A stretch of 64,000 bases of DNA from Brevibacillus_H sp041920465. GTDB taxonomy: Bacteria; Bacillota; Bacilli; Brevibacillales; Brevibacillaceae. The stretch covers positions 13,901-77,900 of the forward strand of contig JBHGXW010000010.1 in the NCBI GenBank assembly GCA_041920465.1, read 5' to 3'. The notes beneath the pieces were generated by a model. That model ran no database searches. It saw nothing but the letters and a program-made list of their open reading frames with translations, and was not told the DNA's origin. Positions within the stretch are counted from its first letter, which is position 1; each line of letters starts with the position of its first letter. The position numbers and the translations under genes are program-made. Below, piece by piece: positions 32,965 to 41,476 of the stretch.

Positions 32965-33801
32965 ATGAAAATTGCTTTTAATCAGGCGACGACGATGAAA
33001 CAGTCGACACTTGCCAAAGATTTGGAGTTATGCGAAAAGCATGGCTACGATTACATTGAAATCAGATTGGATAAGTTACGCGATTATCTGCAGGATCATA
33101 CGGCACACGATTTAAAAACTTTTTTCGAAAAGAATCGGATTAAGCCGTATGCTTTCAACGCTCTTGAATTTATCTCTTTTAGAGACGAAGCGGGTTACCT
33201 GCAAATAACAGAAGATTTGAAATTTTTATGCGAGATGGGCGAAATCATCAACTGCAAAAACGTCATCGCTGTCCCAACGTTTGATATCGGAGATTACTCG
33301 AAATCCCAGATCAAAGAAGAAACCGTCAAGGTTCTCCATGAGCTGAGCGAGATCGCTCAACCCTACGGCGTTCGATTAGCCCTGGAATTCTGCGGTTATC
33401 CCAACTGTTCTGTCAATACGTTTGGTCAAGCGTATGAAATTGTAGAAGAAGTGAACAGAGGAAATGTGGGAATCGTTCTGGATTGCTTTCACTTCCACGC
33501 GATGAACTCAAAGATGGAAGACTTGCGGAAAGCAGACCCAAAGAAAATATTTGTGTTTCATATTGATGACTGTGAAGATTTGCCGGCGGGGGCATTGCGG
33601 GATCATCACAGAGTGTGGCCAGGTGAAGGAGCAGTCGATTTGGATGGCATCCTGTCCACATTAAAGGAAATTGGCTATGGAGAAATGGTCTCAGTCGAAC
33701 TATTCAGGCCGGAATATTGGGAATGGGATATTGAAAAAACGATAAAAACGGGAAAAGAAACGACGGAAGAAGCGGTAAGCAAATATTTTCAAATCGGATA
33801 A
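32965..33801 (+). CDS. iolI: 2-keto-myo-inositol isomerase IolI
   Basis: A 278-residue xylose-isomerase-like TIM barrel, the same length as Bacillus subtilis IolI and close to it in sequence: LELCEKHGYDYIEIR, ALEFCGYPNCSVNTFGQAYEIV, VLDCFHFHAM, FHIDDCEDLP and VSVELFRPEYW. It interconverts inosose isomers, letting other inositols enter the pathway. Metal ligands are the Glu, Asp, His and Glu in these segments. AGGGGGAG precedes ATG 32965. Confidence 0.93.
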   Translation: MKIAFNQATTMKQSTLAKDLELCEKHGYDYIEIRLDKLRDYLQDHTAHDLKTFFEKNRIKPYAFNALEFISFRDEAGYLQITEDLKFLCEMGEIINCKNVIAVPTFDIGDYSKSQIKEETVKVLHELSEIAQPYGVRLALEFCGYPNCSVNTFGQAYEIVEEVNRGNVGIVLDCFHFHAMNSKMEDLRKADPKKIFVFHIDDCEDLPAGALRDHHRVWPGEGAVDLDGILSTLKEIGYGEMVSVELFRPEYWEWDIEKTIKTGKETTEEAVSKYFQIG

Positions 33802-33821
33802 CCTCACTTTTTGCCTTACAG

Positions 33822-33835
33822 GTAAGCGCTTAACT
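33822..33835. promoter_or_regulatory. AAGCGCTT operator before iolD
   Basis: GTAAGCGCTTAACT with core 33824-33831, in the 62-base spacer before iolD. It marks a likely internal promoter for iolDEBCA. Confidence 0.55.
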
Positions 33836-33863
33836 TTCGCGGAGAAGGTGGGAAAACAGCAGA

Positions 33864-35798
33864 ATGAAAACTAGGAGACTAACAACGGCTCAAGCGTTGG
33901 TCGCATTTTTAAATCAACAGTATGTCGAGTTCGATGGTAGAGAAGATAAATTTGTGAAAGGTGTTTTCACCATCTTTGGCCATGGAAATGTACTGGGTCT
34001 TGGCCAGGCTTTGGAAGAAGATCCAGGAGAGCTTGAGGTGTATCAGGGCAGAAACGAGCAGGGGATGGCGCATGCAGCCGTTGCATTCGCCAAGCAAAAG
34101 CATCGGAAGCAAATTATCGCTTGCACTTCCTCGGTTGGACCCGGGGCAGCCAATATGCTGACAGCCGCAGCGACCGCTTCCGCCAATAACATCCCTGTCT
34201 TGTTGCTTCCCGGCGATACGTTTGCCACCCGACAACCGGACCCTGTGCTTCAACAAATTGAACATTACCATGATGGCACGATCACGACCAATGATGCTTT
34301 CCGGGCAGTCAGCAAATACTGGGATCGTGTAAACCGGCCAGAACAATTGATGACCGCGATGATCAATGCAATGCGAGTGCTTACTGACCCTGCCGATACG
34401 GGGGCGGTGACCATCGCCCTTCCGCAGGATGTTCAGGGAGAAGTGTATGAATTTCCTGAGTATTTCTTCAAAAAACGCGTCCATCGGATCGAACGCCGTA
34501 TACCGACCAGCTCGGATCTTAATGATGCGGTGGAGCTGATCAAAGGCAAACAAAAGCCTGTGATCATCTGCGGAGGGGGAGTACGGTACTCCGAAGCAGG
34601 CGACGCACTAAAGCGTTTCGCTGAAAAATTCAACATCCCATACGGAGAGACACAAGCCGGAAAAAGTGCGATTGAAAGCGAACACGGATACAATCTGGGG
34701 GGAATTGGAGTAACCGGGAACCTTGCGGCGAACACACTAGCGAAAAATGCGGATTTGGTGATCGGGATTGGGACCAGATACTCAGATTTCACGACGGCAT
34801 CCAAACAGCTCTTCCAAAATCCCGATGTCGAGTTCCTGACGATTAATGTGTCCGAATATCACGCGAACAAGCTTGATTCGGTAAAGATCGTGGCTGATGC
34901 GAAGCTTGCCCTGCTGGCATTGGAAACAGAGTTGGAAAAAGCGGGATACCGCTCCGGTTACAAGGATGAAATTAAATCGGCCAAAGCAGCTTGGGAAGCG
35001 GAGCTGAGTCGTTTGCGCCAGATTCGCTACAAACAGGAAGGGTTTTCCCCTGAAATCGCCGGCCACCTGGATGAGGTACTGCCGGAGTTTTATGAAACAT
35101 ATCGCTCATGTCTGACCCAAACCGAAGTGATTGGGCAGATAAACGAGCTGATTGAAGAAGATGCGATTATCATCGGGGCTGCCGGAAGCCTCCCTGGAGA
35201 CCTGCAAAGAATGTGGAAATCGCGTCGACCCAACACATACCACATGGAGTACGGCTACTCCTGCATGGGTTATGAAATATCGGGAGCGCTCGGGGTAAAA
35301 ATGGCTGAACCGGATAAAGAGGTTTACGCCATGGTAGGTGATGGAAGCTACCTGATGCTGCATTCCGAATTGGTAACCAGCATCCAGGAAGGAAAGAAAA
35401 TCAATGTCTTGTTACTGGATAATGCCTCATTTGGATGCATCAACAACCTGCAGATGAGCAATGGCATGGGCAGCTTCGGAACGGAATTTCGATACAGGAA
35501 TCCCGTTACCGGCCGATTGGATGGAGGCTTTATCAAAATCGACTTCGCCCAAAGCGCAGCCGGCTACGGGGTCAAAACCTACAAGGTAACTACCGTGGAA
35601 GAACTCCAGGAAGCGCTGAAAGATGCAAAAACACAGACGGTATCTACCCTGATCGACATCAAAGTGCTTCCCAAGACGATGACGAACGGTTACGAATCGT
35701 GGTGGCATGTTGGAATTGCCGGCACTTCGCAGAATCTCAAGATAACAGAGGCTTATCAGAATAAGGAAAACAACCTGAAAAAAGCAAGAAAATATTAA
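33864..35798 (+). CDS. iolD: 3D-(3,5/4)-trihydroxycyclohexane-1,2-dione hydrolase IolD
   Basis: A 644-residue thiamine-diphosphate enzyme that opens the ring of the diketone made by IolE to give 5-deoxy-glucuronate. It has the three-domain ThDP fold: a PYR domain with the catalytic glutamate in YQGRNEQGMAHAA, a central domain, and a PP domain with VGDGSYLMLHSE and the distal Asn for Mg-diphosphate binding. Length and sequence match Bacillus IolD. It is followed by iolE after 21 bases. Confidence 0.95.
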   Translation: MKTRRLTTAQALVAFLNQQYVEFDGREDKFVKGVFTIFGHGNVLGLGQALEEDPGELEVYQGRNEQGMAHAAVAFAKQKHRKQIIACTSSVGPGAANMLTAAATASANNIPVLLLPGDTFATRQPDPVLQQIEHYHDGTITTNDAFRAVSKYWDRVNRPEQLMTAMINAMRVLTDPADTGAVTIALPQDVQGEVYEFPEYFFKKRVHRIERRIPTSSDLNDAVELIKGKQKPVIICGGGVRYSEAGDALKRFAEKFNIPYGETQAGKSAIESEHGYNLGGIGVTGNLAANTLAKNADLVIGIGTRYSDFTTASKQLFQNPDVEFLTINVSEYHANKLDSVKIVADAKLALLALETELEKAGYRSGYKDEIKSAKAAWEAELSRLRQIRYKQEGFSPEIAGHLDEVLPEFYETYRSCLTQTEVIGQINELIEEDAIIIGAAGSLPGDLQRMWKSRRPNTYHMEYGYSCMGYEISGALGVKMAEPDKEVYAMVGDGSYLMLHSELVTSIQEGKKINVLLLDNASFGCINNLQMSNGMGSFGTEFRYRNPVTGRLDGGFIKIDFAQSAAGYGVKTYKVTTVEELQEALKDAKTQTVSTLIDIKVLPKTMTNGYESWWHVGIAGTSQNLKITEAYQNKENNLKKARKY

Positions 35799-35819
35799 AA
35801 AAAGGTGTGAGGGATAACC

Positions 35820-36749
35820 ATGAGTCAAACACAGAACAAACGCTTTCGTATCGGTATAGCTCCGATCAGTTGGGTAAATGATGATATTCCCGGTCTGGGC
35901 GACCACTATACACAGGATCAGGTGCTCTCCGAAATGGCCGAACTTGGATATATTTCAACCGAAATGGGACGCCTTTTCATGCAGGACCCTCCGACGCTCA
36001 AAGCCAAGTTGGAGGAGCACGGAATCCAGCTTGCGAGCAAATTTGTGGGGACGATTTTTTCTGACGCAGATCGTTTGGAAGAGGAGCTTCGATCGTTCAG
36101 GAATTGGGTGAACTACCTGAAGGAAATGGGATGCGAATATGTGATCGTAAGTGAAATGGGTGGCTCTGCGTTCTGGGACCCAAGACGTTCCCCGGAAGAT
36201 AAGGCGATCAAAAACCTGACGGACAAGGAATGGGAAACCCTGGTGGAAGGGCTGCATCGGGCTGCCGTCATCGCCCAGGAGTCTGGTTTGCAGCTGGTTT
36301 ATCACTTCCATGCCGGAACTGTCATAGAGACAGCGGAGGAGATCGACCGCTTAATGGAGTCGACCGACCCGAATTTAGTCCATCTATTGTACGATACCGG
36401 GCATGCTCTCTATGGCGGTTATGATCCGCTTGAGCTTTTGCAAAAATACGAAGACCGTATCAAGTATGTTCATTTGAAGGATGTCCGAAAAGATGTTTTG
36501 GAGCATGTCAAAAAGGAAAATCTTGATTTCCGTTCTGCCGTGCTAAAAGGAATGTTTACCGTCCCTGGAGATGGATGTATCGACTTTGCTCCGATCCTGA
36601 AGGAGTTGATTGACAGGAATTACGATGGCTGGATCATTGTAGAAGCGGAACAGGATCCCGCGGTTGCCCATCCTTACACATACGCAAAAATGGCCAAGGA
36701 TTATATTGATCAAAACATTTCGGCCTTGATGTCCTCGAATCAACGGTAA
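35820..36749 (+). CDS. iolE: Myo-inosose-2 dehydratase IolE
   Basis: A 309-residue TIM-barrel enzyme that removes water from 2-keto-myo-inositol. Characteristic stretches are GIAPISWVNDDIPGLG near the start, YHFHAGTVIE, LLYDTGHALYGG and VPGDGCIDFAPIL. Needs a divalent metal and no organic cofactor. Sits between iolD and iolB with short spacers in one operon. Confidence 0.95.
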   Translation: MSQTQNKRFRIGIAPISWVNDDIPGLGDHYTQDQVLSEMAELGYISTEMGRLFMQDPPTLKAKLEEHGIQLASKFVGTIFSDADRLEEELRSFRNWVNYLKEMGCEYVIVSEMGGSAFWDPRRSPEDKAIKNLTDKEWETLVEGLHRAAVIAQESGLQLVYHFHAGTVIETAEEIDRLMESTDPNLVHLLYDTGHALYGGYDPLELLQKYEDRIKYVHLKDVRKDVLEHVKKENLDFRSAVLKGMFTVPGDGCIDFAPILKELIDRNYDGWIIVEAEQDPAVAHPYTYAKMAKDYIDQNISALMSSNQR

Positions 36750-36764
36750 GGCGGGTGGAGAGCC

Positions 36765-37610
36765 ATGAGTAAGCTTATTGTTCCCAGTCAAAAACCGGAT
36801 GAGCATGGCAATGTCCTGCGTATTACCCCACAATCCGCTGATTGGAGCTATGTCGGGTTCGAGGTGTATACCCTGCAAAAAGGGCAAACCTTGAAACAGG
36901 TAACGGGTAACCGGGAAGTATGTATCGTTTTGTTGTCCGGTATGGCTCATCTTTCTACCAACTATCAAAAATGGGAAAACATCGGTCGGCGAATGGATGT
37001 TTTCGAAAAGATTCCGCCTTATTCCGTCTATGTTCCGCCAGGAGATTTCTATGAAGTAGAGGCTGTTACCGATTTGGAACTGGCGATCTGCAAGGCACCT
37101 GGAGAAGGTACATACCCTGCCCGCCTGATTGCACCGGGTGATGTGGGGGTTGAAATCAGGGGCGCGGGTAATATCGAGCGAAAGATTCATAATATTCTTC
37201 CGGAGCAAAAACCGGCAGACAGCTTGCTTGTCGTAGAAGTATTTACTCCTGAAGGGAATTGGTCCAGCTATCCTCCGCATAAGCACGATCAAGAGAATCT
37301 CCCGCACGAGTCCTACTTGGAAGAGACGTATTACCACAAAATCAATCCTGTACATGGTTTCGCCATCCAGAGAGTATACACCGACGACCGTTCCCTGGAT
37401 GAAACACTGGTTGTGAAAAACGGAAATGCCGTATTGGTGCCAAAAGGATACCATCCCGTTTCCGCGCCACCCGGATATGAGGTCTACTATTTAAACGTCA
37501 TGGCGGGACCGGTTCGAACGTGGAAGTTTCACAATGATCCGGATCACGAATGGGTGATGGAAAGGAAACTGGAAGCCAAAGCGCTGGGGAAGGAAGGGCA
37601 AAGGCCATGA
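36765..37610 (+). CDS. iolB: 5-deoxy-glucuronate isomerase IolB
   Basis: A 281-residue double-cupin protein that converts 5-deoxy-glucuronate to 2-deoxy-5-keto-gluconate. The C-terminal cupin has the metal-binding pattern YPPHKHD and a glutamate/histidine-rich ESYLEETYYHKI segment, with the closing PKGYHPVSAPPGYEVYYLNVMAGP. It overlaps iolC by four bases (ATGA). Confidence 0.95.
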   Translation: MSKLIVPSQKPDEHGNVLRITPQSADWSYVGFEVYTLQKGQTLKQVTGNREVCIVLLSGMAHLSTNYQKWENIGRRMDVFEKIPPYSVYVPPGDFYEVEAVTDLELAICKAPGEGTYPARLIAPGDVGVEIRGAGNIERKIHNILPEQKPADSLLVVEVFTPEGNWSSYPPHKHDQENLPHESYLEETYYHKINPVHGFAIQRVYTDDRSLDETLVVKNGNAVLVPKGYHPVSAPPGYEVYYLNVMAGPVRTWKFHNDPDHEWVMERKLEAKALGKEGQRP

Positions 37611-38620
37611 ACAACCTGATGATTGACAGCCAAAAACCGCTGGATTTTATCGCGATCGGCCGGCTTTGTATTGACTTGAACTCAAACGAAATCAACCGTC
37701 CCATGGAAGAAACGATAACCTTCACCAAATATGTGGGCGGCTCACCTGCCAATATTGCCATCGGAATGTCCAGATTAGGGATGAAAACGGGATTTATCGG
37801 CCGTGTAGCCAATGACCAACTGGGGCGCTTCATCGTCAACTACCTCAAGAAAAATCAGATCGATACTTCCAGCGTCATTACAGATCAGTCCGGAAGTGTT
37901 ACAGGACTGGCTTTTACAGAAATTAAAAGCCCAACAGATTGCAGCATTCTCTTGTATCGGGATAACGTGGCCGATTTAAAGCTGGAACCAAGAGATGTGA
38001 GCGAAGAGTATATCAAACAGGCCAAAGCTTTGTTGATTTCGGGAACAGCCCTGGCGAAAAGCCCGTCCCGGGAAGCGGTCTTCACTGCCCTTCATTACGC
38101 CAGAAAGCATGGTGTATTGGTCTTCTTCGACATCGACTACAGACCGTATACTTGGACTTCACCGGAGGAGACGGCGGTCTATTACAACCTGGCAGCCGAA
38201 AAGTGTGATGTCATTATCGGCACAAGGGAAGAATTCGATATGGTGGAATGTTTTGAACACAATGTGAATCACGATGATTCCTACACAGCCAACAGGTGGT
38301 TTGAGTATCAGGCCAAGATTGTCGTCATCAAGCATGGGAAAGATGGTTCCATCGCCTATACGAAAGAGGGAGAACAGGTTAAGGGTACGACCTTCCCGGC
38401 AAACGTGATCAAAACGTTTGGTGCCGGCGATTCCTATGCGGCAGGATTTATCTACGGGCTGATGCAGGGTTGGGAGCTCTCGAAAGCGATGGAATACGGC
38501 GCTGCCGCAGCTTCCATCGTCATTTCCAGCCACAGCTGCTCAGATGCTATGCCAACGGCTGAACAAATCGACAGCCATATCAACCTGTGCAAAAACGGAG
38601 AATTCACTGCAAACAAATAA
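37607..38620 (+). CDS. iolC: 5-dehydro-2-deoxygluconokinase IolC
   Basis: A 337-residue PfkB-family kinase that phosphorylates 2-deoxy-5-keto-gluconate on C6. N-terminal DFIAIGRLCIDL, the YVGGSPANIAIGMSRLG signature and the catalytic GAGDSYAAGF near residue 268 are intact. ATG 37607 overlaps the iolB stop, with GGAAGG upstream; the longer frame from 37550 lies inside iolB and is rejected. Confidence 0.94.
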   Translation: MNNLMIDSQKPLDFIAIGRLCIDLNSNEINRPMEETITFTKYVGGSPANIAIGMSRLGMKTGFIGRVANDQLGRFIVNYLKKNQIDTSSVITDQSGSVTGLAFTEIKSPTDCSILLYRDNVADLKLEPRDVSEEYIKQAKALLISGTALAKSPSREAVFTALHYARKHGVLVFFDIDYRPYTWTSPEETAVYYNLAAEKCDVIIGTREEFDMVECFEHNVNHDDSYTANRWFEYQAKIVVIKHGKDGSIAYTKEGEQVKGTTFPANVIKTFGAGDSYAAGFIYGLMQGWELSKAMEYGAAAASIVISSHSCSDAMPTAEQIDSHINLCKNGEFTANK

Positions 38621-38650
38621 TGCAGCAATCTGCCTTAGGAGGAGAAGAGA

Positions 38651-40111
38651 ATGTCTACAAAAACGACCATACAAACGCTCAAAAACCTGATCGGTGGAGA
38701 GTGGGTAGAATCCGCATCCGACAAAAACGAAGTGGTTCCCAATCCGGCTACCGGCGAGACCTTGGCTTACGTCCCCATTTCAACCCGTGAAGACCTGGAT
38801 CGCGCGGTGGAAGCGGCCAAAAAAGCTTTTCAAACCTGGAGTAAAACAGCTGTCCCTCGCCGGGCACGCATTCTGTTCAAGTATCAGCAATTGTTGGTTG
38901 ACCATTGGGAAGAGCTGGCGACGATGATTACGCGAGAGAACGGCAAAAGCTACGACGAAGCTTATGGGGAGGTGCAACGGGGAATTGAGTGTGTCGAGTT
39001 TGCCGCTGGAGCCCCTACCTTAATGATGGGCAGACAGCTGCCTGATATTGCCACCAATCTGGAATCGGGCATGTACCGTTATCCTGTTGGTGTTGTTGGC
39101 GGTATAACCCCCTTTAACTTCCCGATGATGTGCCCTTGCTGGATGTTCCCGCTGGCGATTGCGTGCGGGAATACCTTCATCCTGAAACCATCCGAACGGA
39201 CCCCCATGCTGGCCAATCGCCTGGCTGAGCTTTTTCTGGAAGCTGGACTGCCTGATGGCGTATTGAACATTGTTCACGGGGCCCATGACGTTGTGAACGG
39301 TCTGTTGGAACATCCTGGCATCAAAGCCATTTCGTTTGTTGGTTCCCAACCGGTAGCCGAATATGTCTATCGAACTGGAACGGCTCATGGCAAGCGCGTT
39401 CAAGCCCTGGCGGGAGCAAAAAACCATTCGATTGTTATGCCGGACGCTGATTTGGATTTGGCTGTCAACCAGATTATGACGGCAGCCTATGGCTCGGCCG
39501 GTGAACGATGCATGGCCGCTTCCGTCGTCGTTACCGTAGGCGATGTGGCAGAGCCTTTCATTCAGAAACTGGTTCAAGCGACTGCCAAGCTCAAGATAGG
39601 AAACGGATTGGATGAAGGCGTCTTCCTTGGCCCTGTCATCCGCGATTCTCATAAAGCAAGAACGGAAAAATATATCGAAATCGGTGAAAATGAGGGAGCC
39701 GAACTGGTACTCGACGGAAGAAAAGTTGAAGCCGCGAGCCAAGAGGGTTATTTTATCGGTCCGACAATTTTCGATCATGTCACTACCGATATGACCATCT
39801 GGAAAGAGGAAATTTTTGCTCCTGTACTATCGATTGTGCGTGTCAATACCCTTGATGAAGCGATCGAACTGACGAATCAATCCAAATTTGCCAATGGAGC
39901 TTGCATTTATACGCAAAATGGCAGTCACGTACGTAAATTCCGTGAAGAGATTGACGCGGGCATGCTAGGAGTCAATTTGGGTGTTCCGGCTCCCATGGCA
40001 TTCTTCCCATTCTCCGGCTGGAAAAACTCCTTTTACGGCGATCTTCACGCCAATGGCCCGGACGGCGTAGAGTTCTATACACGCAAGAAGATGGTAACGG
40101 CTCGCTGGTAA
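38651..40111 (+). CDS. iolA: Malonate/methylmalonate-semialdehyde dehydrogenase IolA
   Basis: A 486-residue aldehyde dehydrogenase of the CoA-acylating MMSDH group, the last step of inositol breakdown, yielding acetyl-CoA and CO2. It starts with LIGGEWVES, has ITPFNFPMMCPCWMFPLA typical of this group, the catalytic cysteine in SAGERCMAAS, and KEEIFAPVLS. AGGAGGAGA ribosome site. A terminator follows, so the aldolase gene is transcribed partly or wholly separately. Confidence 0.94.
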   Translation: MSTKTTIQTLKNLIGGEWVESASDKNEVVPNPATGETLAYVPISTREDLDRAVEAAKKAFQTWSKTAVPRRARILFKYQQLLVDHWEELATMITRENGKSYDEAYGEVQRGIECVEFAAGAPTLMMGRQLPDIATNLESGMYRYPVGVVGGITPFNFPMMCPCWMFPLAIACGNTFILKPSERTPMLANRLAELFLEAGLPDGVLNIVHGAHDVVNGLLEHPGIKAISFVGSQPVAEYVYRTGTAHGKRVQALAGAKNHSIVMPDADLDLAVNQIMTAAYGSAGERCMAASVVVTVGDVAEPFIQKLVQATAKLKIGNGLDEGVFLGPVIRDSHKARTEKYIEIGENEGAELVLDGRKVEAASQEGYFIGPTIFDHVTTDMTIWKEEIFAPVLSIVRVNTLDEAIELTNQSKFANGACIYTQNGSHVRKFREEIDAGMLGVNLGVPAPMAFFPFSGWKNSFYGDLHANGPDGVEFYTRKKMVTARW

Positions 40112-40162
40112 CGGCTTGCTCGTAAAGGGCGTTGGTAAAGGCTTGTTTCAAACGGTCAGGGG

Positions 40163-40196
40163 GTACCAGGCTGCTTTTAGTCTGGTACTTTTTTCT
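40163..40196 (+). terminator. Terminator after iolA
   Basis: GTACCAG (40163-40169) pairs with CTGGTAC (40182-40188), followed by TTTTTT. Confidence 0.85.
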
Positions 40197-40252
40197 CCCA
40201 TATATTATTTCAAACTGTGATGTTTTATTTTTTGGGGAAGGAGAATGAGGAT

Positions 40253-41119
40253 ATGCCCTTGGTTTCCATGAAACAAATGTTATACCAAGCATGGCAAGAA
40301 AAATATGCTGTTGGTCATTTCAACTTGAACAACCTGGAGTTCGCCCAAGCCATCTTGAAGGCGGCAGAAGAGGAGAAATCTCCCGTCATACTTGCTGTTA
40401 GCCCCGGCTACATCTCCCATCTGGGCGGATTGAAACTGGCTGCTGCGATGGTGAAGGCACTTATAGAGGAATACAGGATTTCCGTTCCGGTTGCCCTGCA
40501 CTTGGATCACGGCTCTTCGTCCGAGTTGTGTTTACAAGCGATATATGCCGGATTTACTTCTGTCATGATCGATGCTTCTCACTATCCACTGGAAGTCAAC
40601 ATCGCCAAAACAAAGCAAGTTGTGGAAGCAGCCCATGCGTTAGGTGTCTCTGTCGAAGCAGAATTAGGCAGAATCGGGGGCCAAGAGGATGACCTGATCG
40701 TGGATGAAGCGGATGCGATGTATGCCATTCCGGAAGAGTGTGAACGTCTTGTCCGGGAGACGGGTGTAGATTGTCTGGCTCCAGCCTTGGGATCAGTTCA
40801 TGGTCCGTATAAGGGGGAACCCAGGCTCGGATTCTCTCATATGGAAGAAATTCAAAGATTGACGGGTATTCCACTTGTCTTGCATGGCGGTACAGGGATT
40901 CCAATCCATCACATTAAGCGCGCCATTTCGCTGGGAACAGCCAAAATCAACGTGAATACCGAGAATCAGTTGGCATTTACCAGAGCGATTCGGAAGTCAC
41001 TAGAAGAGAATAAGAATCAATATGATCCAAGAAAATACCTGGGATTGGCAAGAGAAGCAATAATGGATACGGTTAAGCAAAAAATGCGTGAATTCGGATC
41101 TTCCGGGAAGGCGATTTAG
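40253..41119 (+). CDS. iolJ: Class II aldolase, probably 6-phospho-5-dehydro-2-deoxy-gluconate aldolase IolJ
   Basis: A 288-residue FbaA-family aldolase that would split the iolC product to dihydroxyacetone phosphate and malonate semialdehyde. Zinc ligands are visible in ALHLDHGSS, SVEAELGRIGG, and LVLHGGTGIP. Plain fructose-bisphosphate aldolase is the alternative, but the neighbourhood favours IolJ. GGGGAAGGAG precedes ATG 40253. It lies behind a terminator, with no clear promoter in the 60-base spacer. Confidence 0.85.
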   Translation: MPLVSMKQMLYQAWQEKYAVGHFNLNNLEFAQAILKAAEEEKSPVILAVSPGYISHLGGLKLAAAMVKALIEEYRISVPVALHLDHGSSSELCLQAIYAGFTSVMIDASHYPLEVNIAKTKQVVEAAHALGVSVEAELGRIGGQEDDLIVDEADAMYAIPEECERLVRETGVDCLAPALGSVHGPYKGEPRLGFSHMEEIQRLTGIPLVLHGGTGIPIHHIKRAISLGTAKINVNTENQLAFTRAIRKSLEENKNQYDPRKYLGLAREAIMDTVKQKMREFGSSGKAI

Positions 41120-41126
41120 CAAAGCC

Positions 41127-41400
41127 AATCCTTATTTTGCCGAAATGGCGAGAAGTGTGGAAGATCGGGCAAGTTAATTAGGCTACAGCATGATCATTTG
41201 CAGTACCGACAATGATTTGGAAACAGGAGCGAAATACATTTCCCTGCTTAACCAAAAATGTGTCGACGGTATAATCGTCACTACAAGGAACGGGCACGGG
41301 GCTTTAATCAAGCAATCGAAGAAGCGGGGTTGAGATTTGAGGAATGCTACTATCCACCTTGCAGTTTCACGATAGAAGGATTTACTCGTCCAGGAAATCA
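41127..41400 (+). pseudogene. LacI-family regulator remnant
   Basis: One frame reads NPYFAEMARSVEDRAS, a stop, then LGYSMIICSTDNDLET and KYISLLNQKCVDGIIV, matching residues near 80-140 of LacI proteins and of the intact regulator at 24297. A second frame from about 41280 reads YKERARGFNQAIEEAGLRFEE, a later part of the same fold. The DNA-binding end, the middle and the C-terminus are missing. At least one nonsense mutation and one deletion. Confidence 0.8.
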
Positions 41401-41476
41401 GACAGGAAAAGAAGGGGAAAAGGTGACTTTTACGCATTCGGCGATTTACCCAAAAATGGAAAGGGGTGAAAAAACG

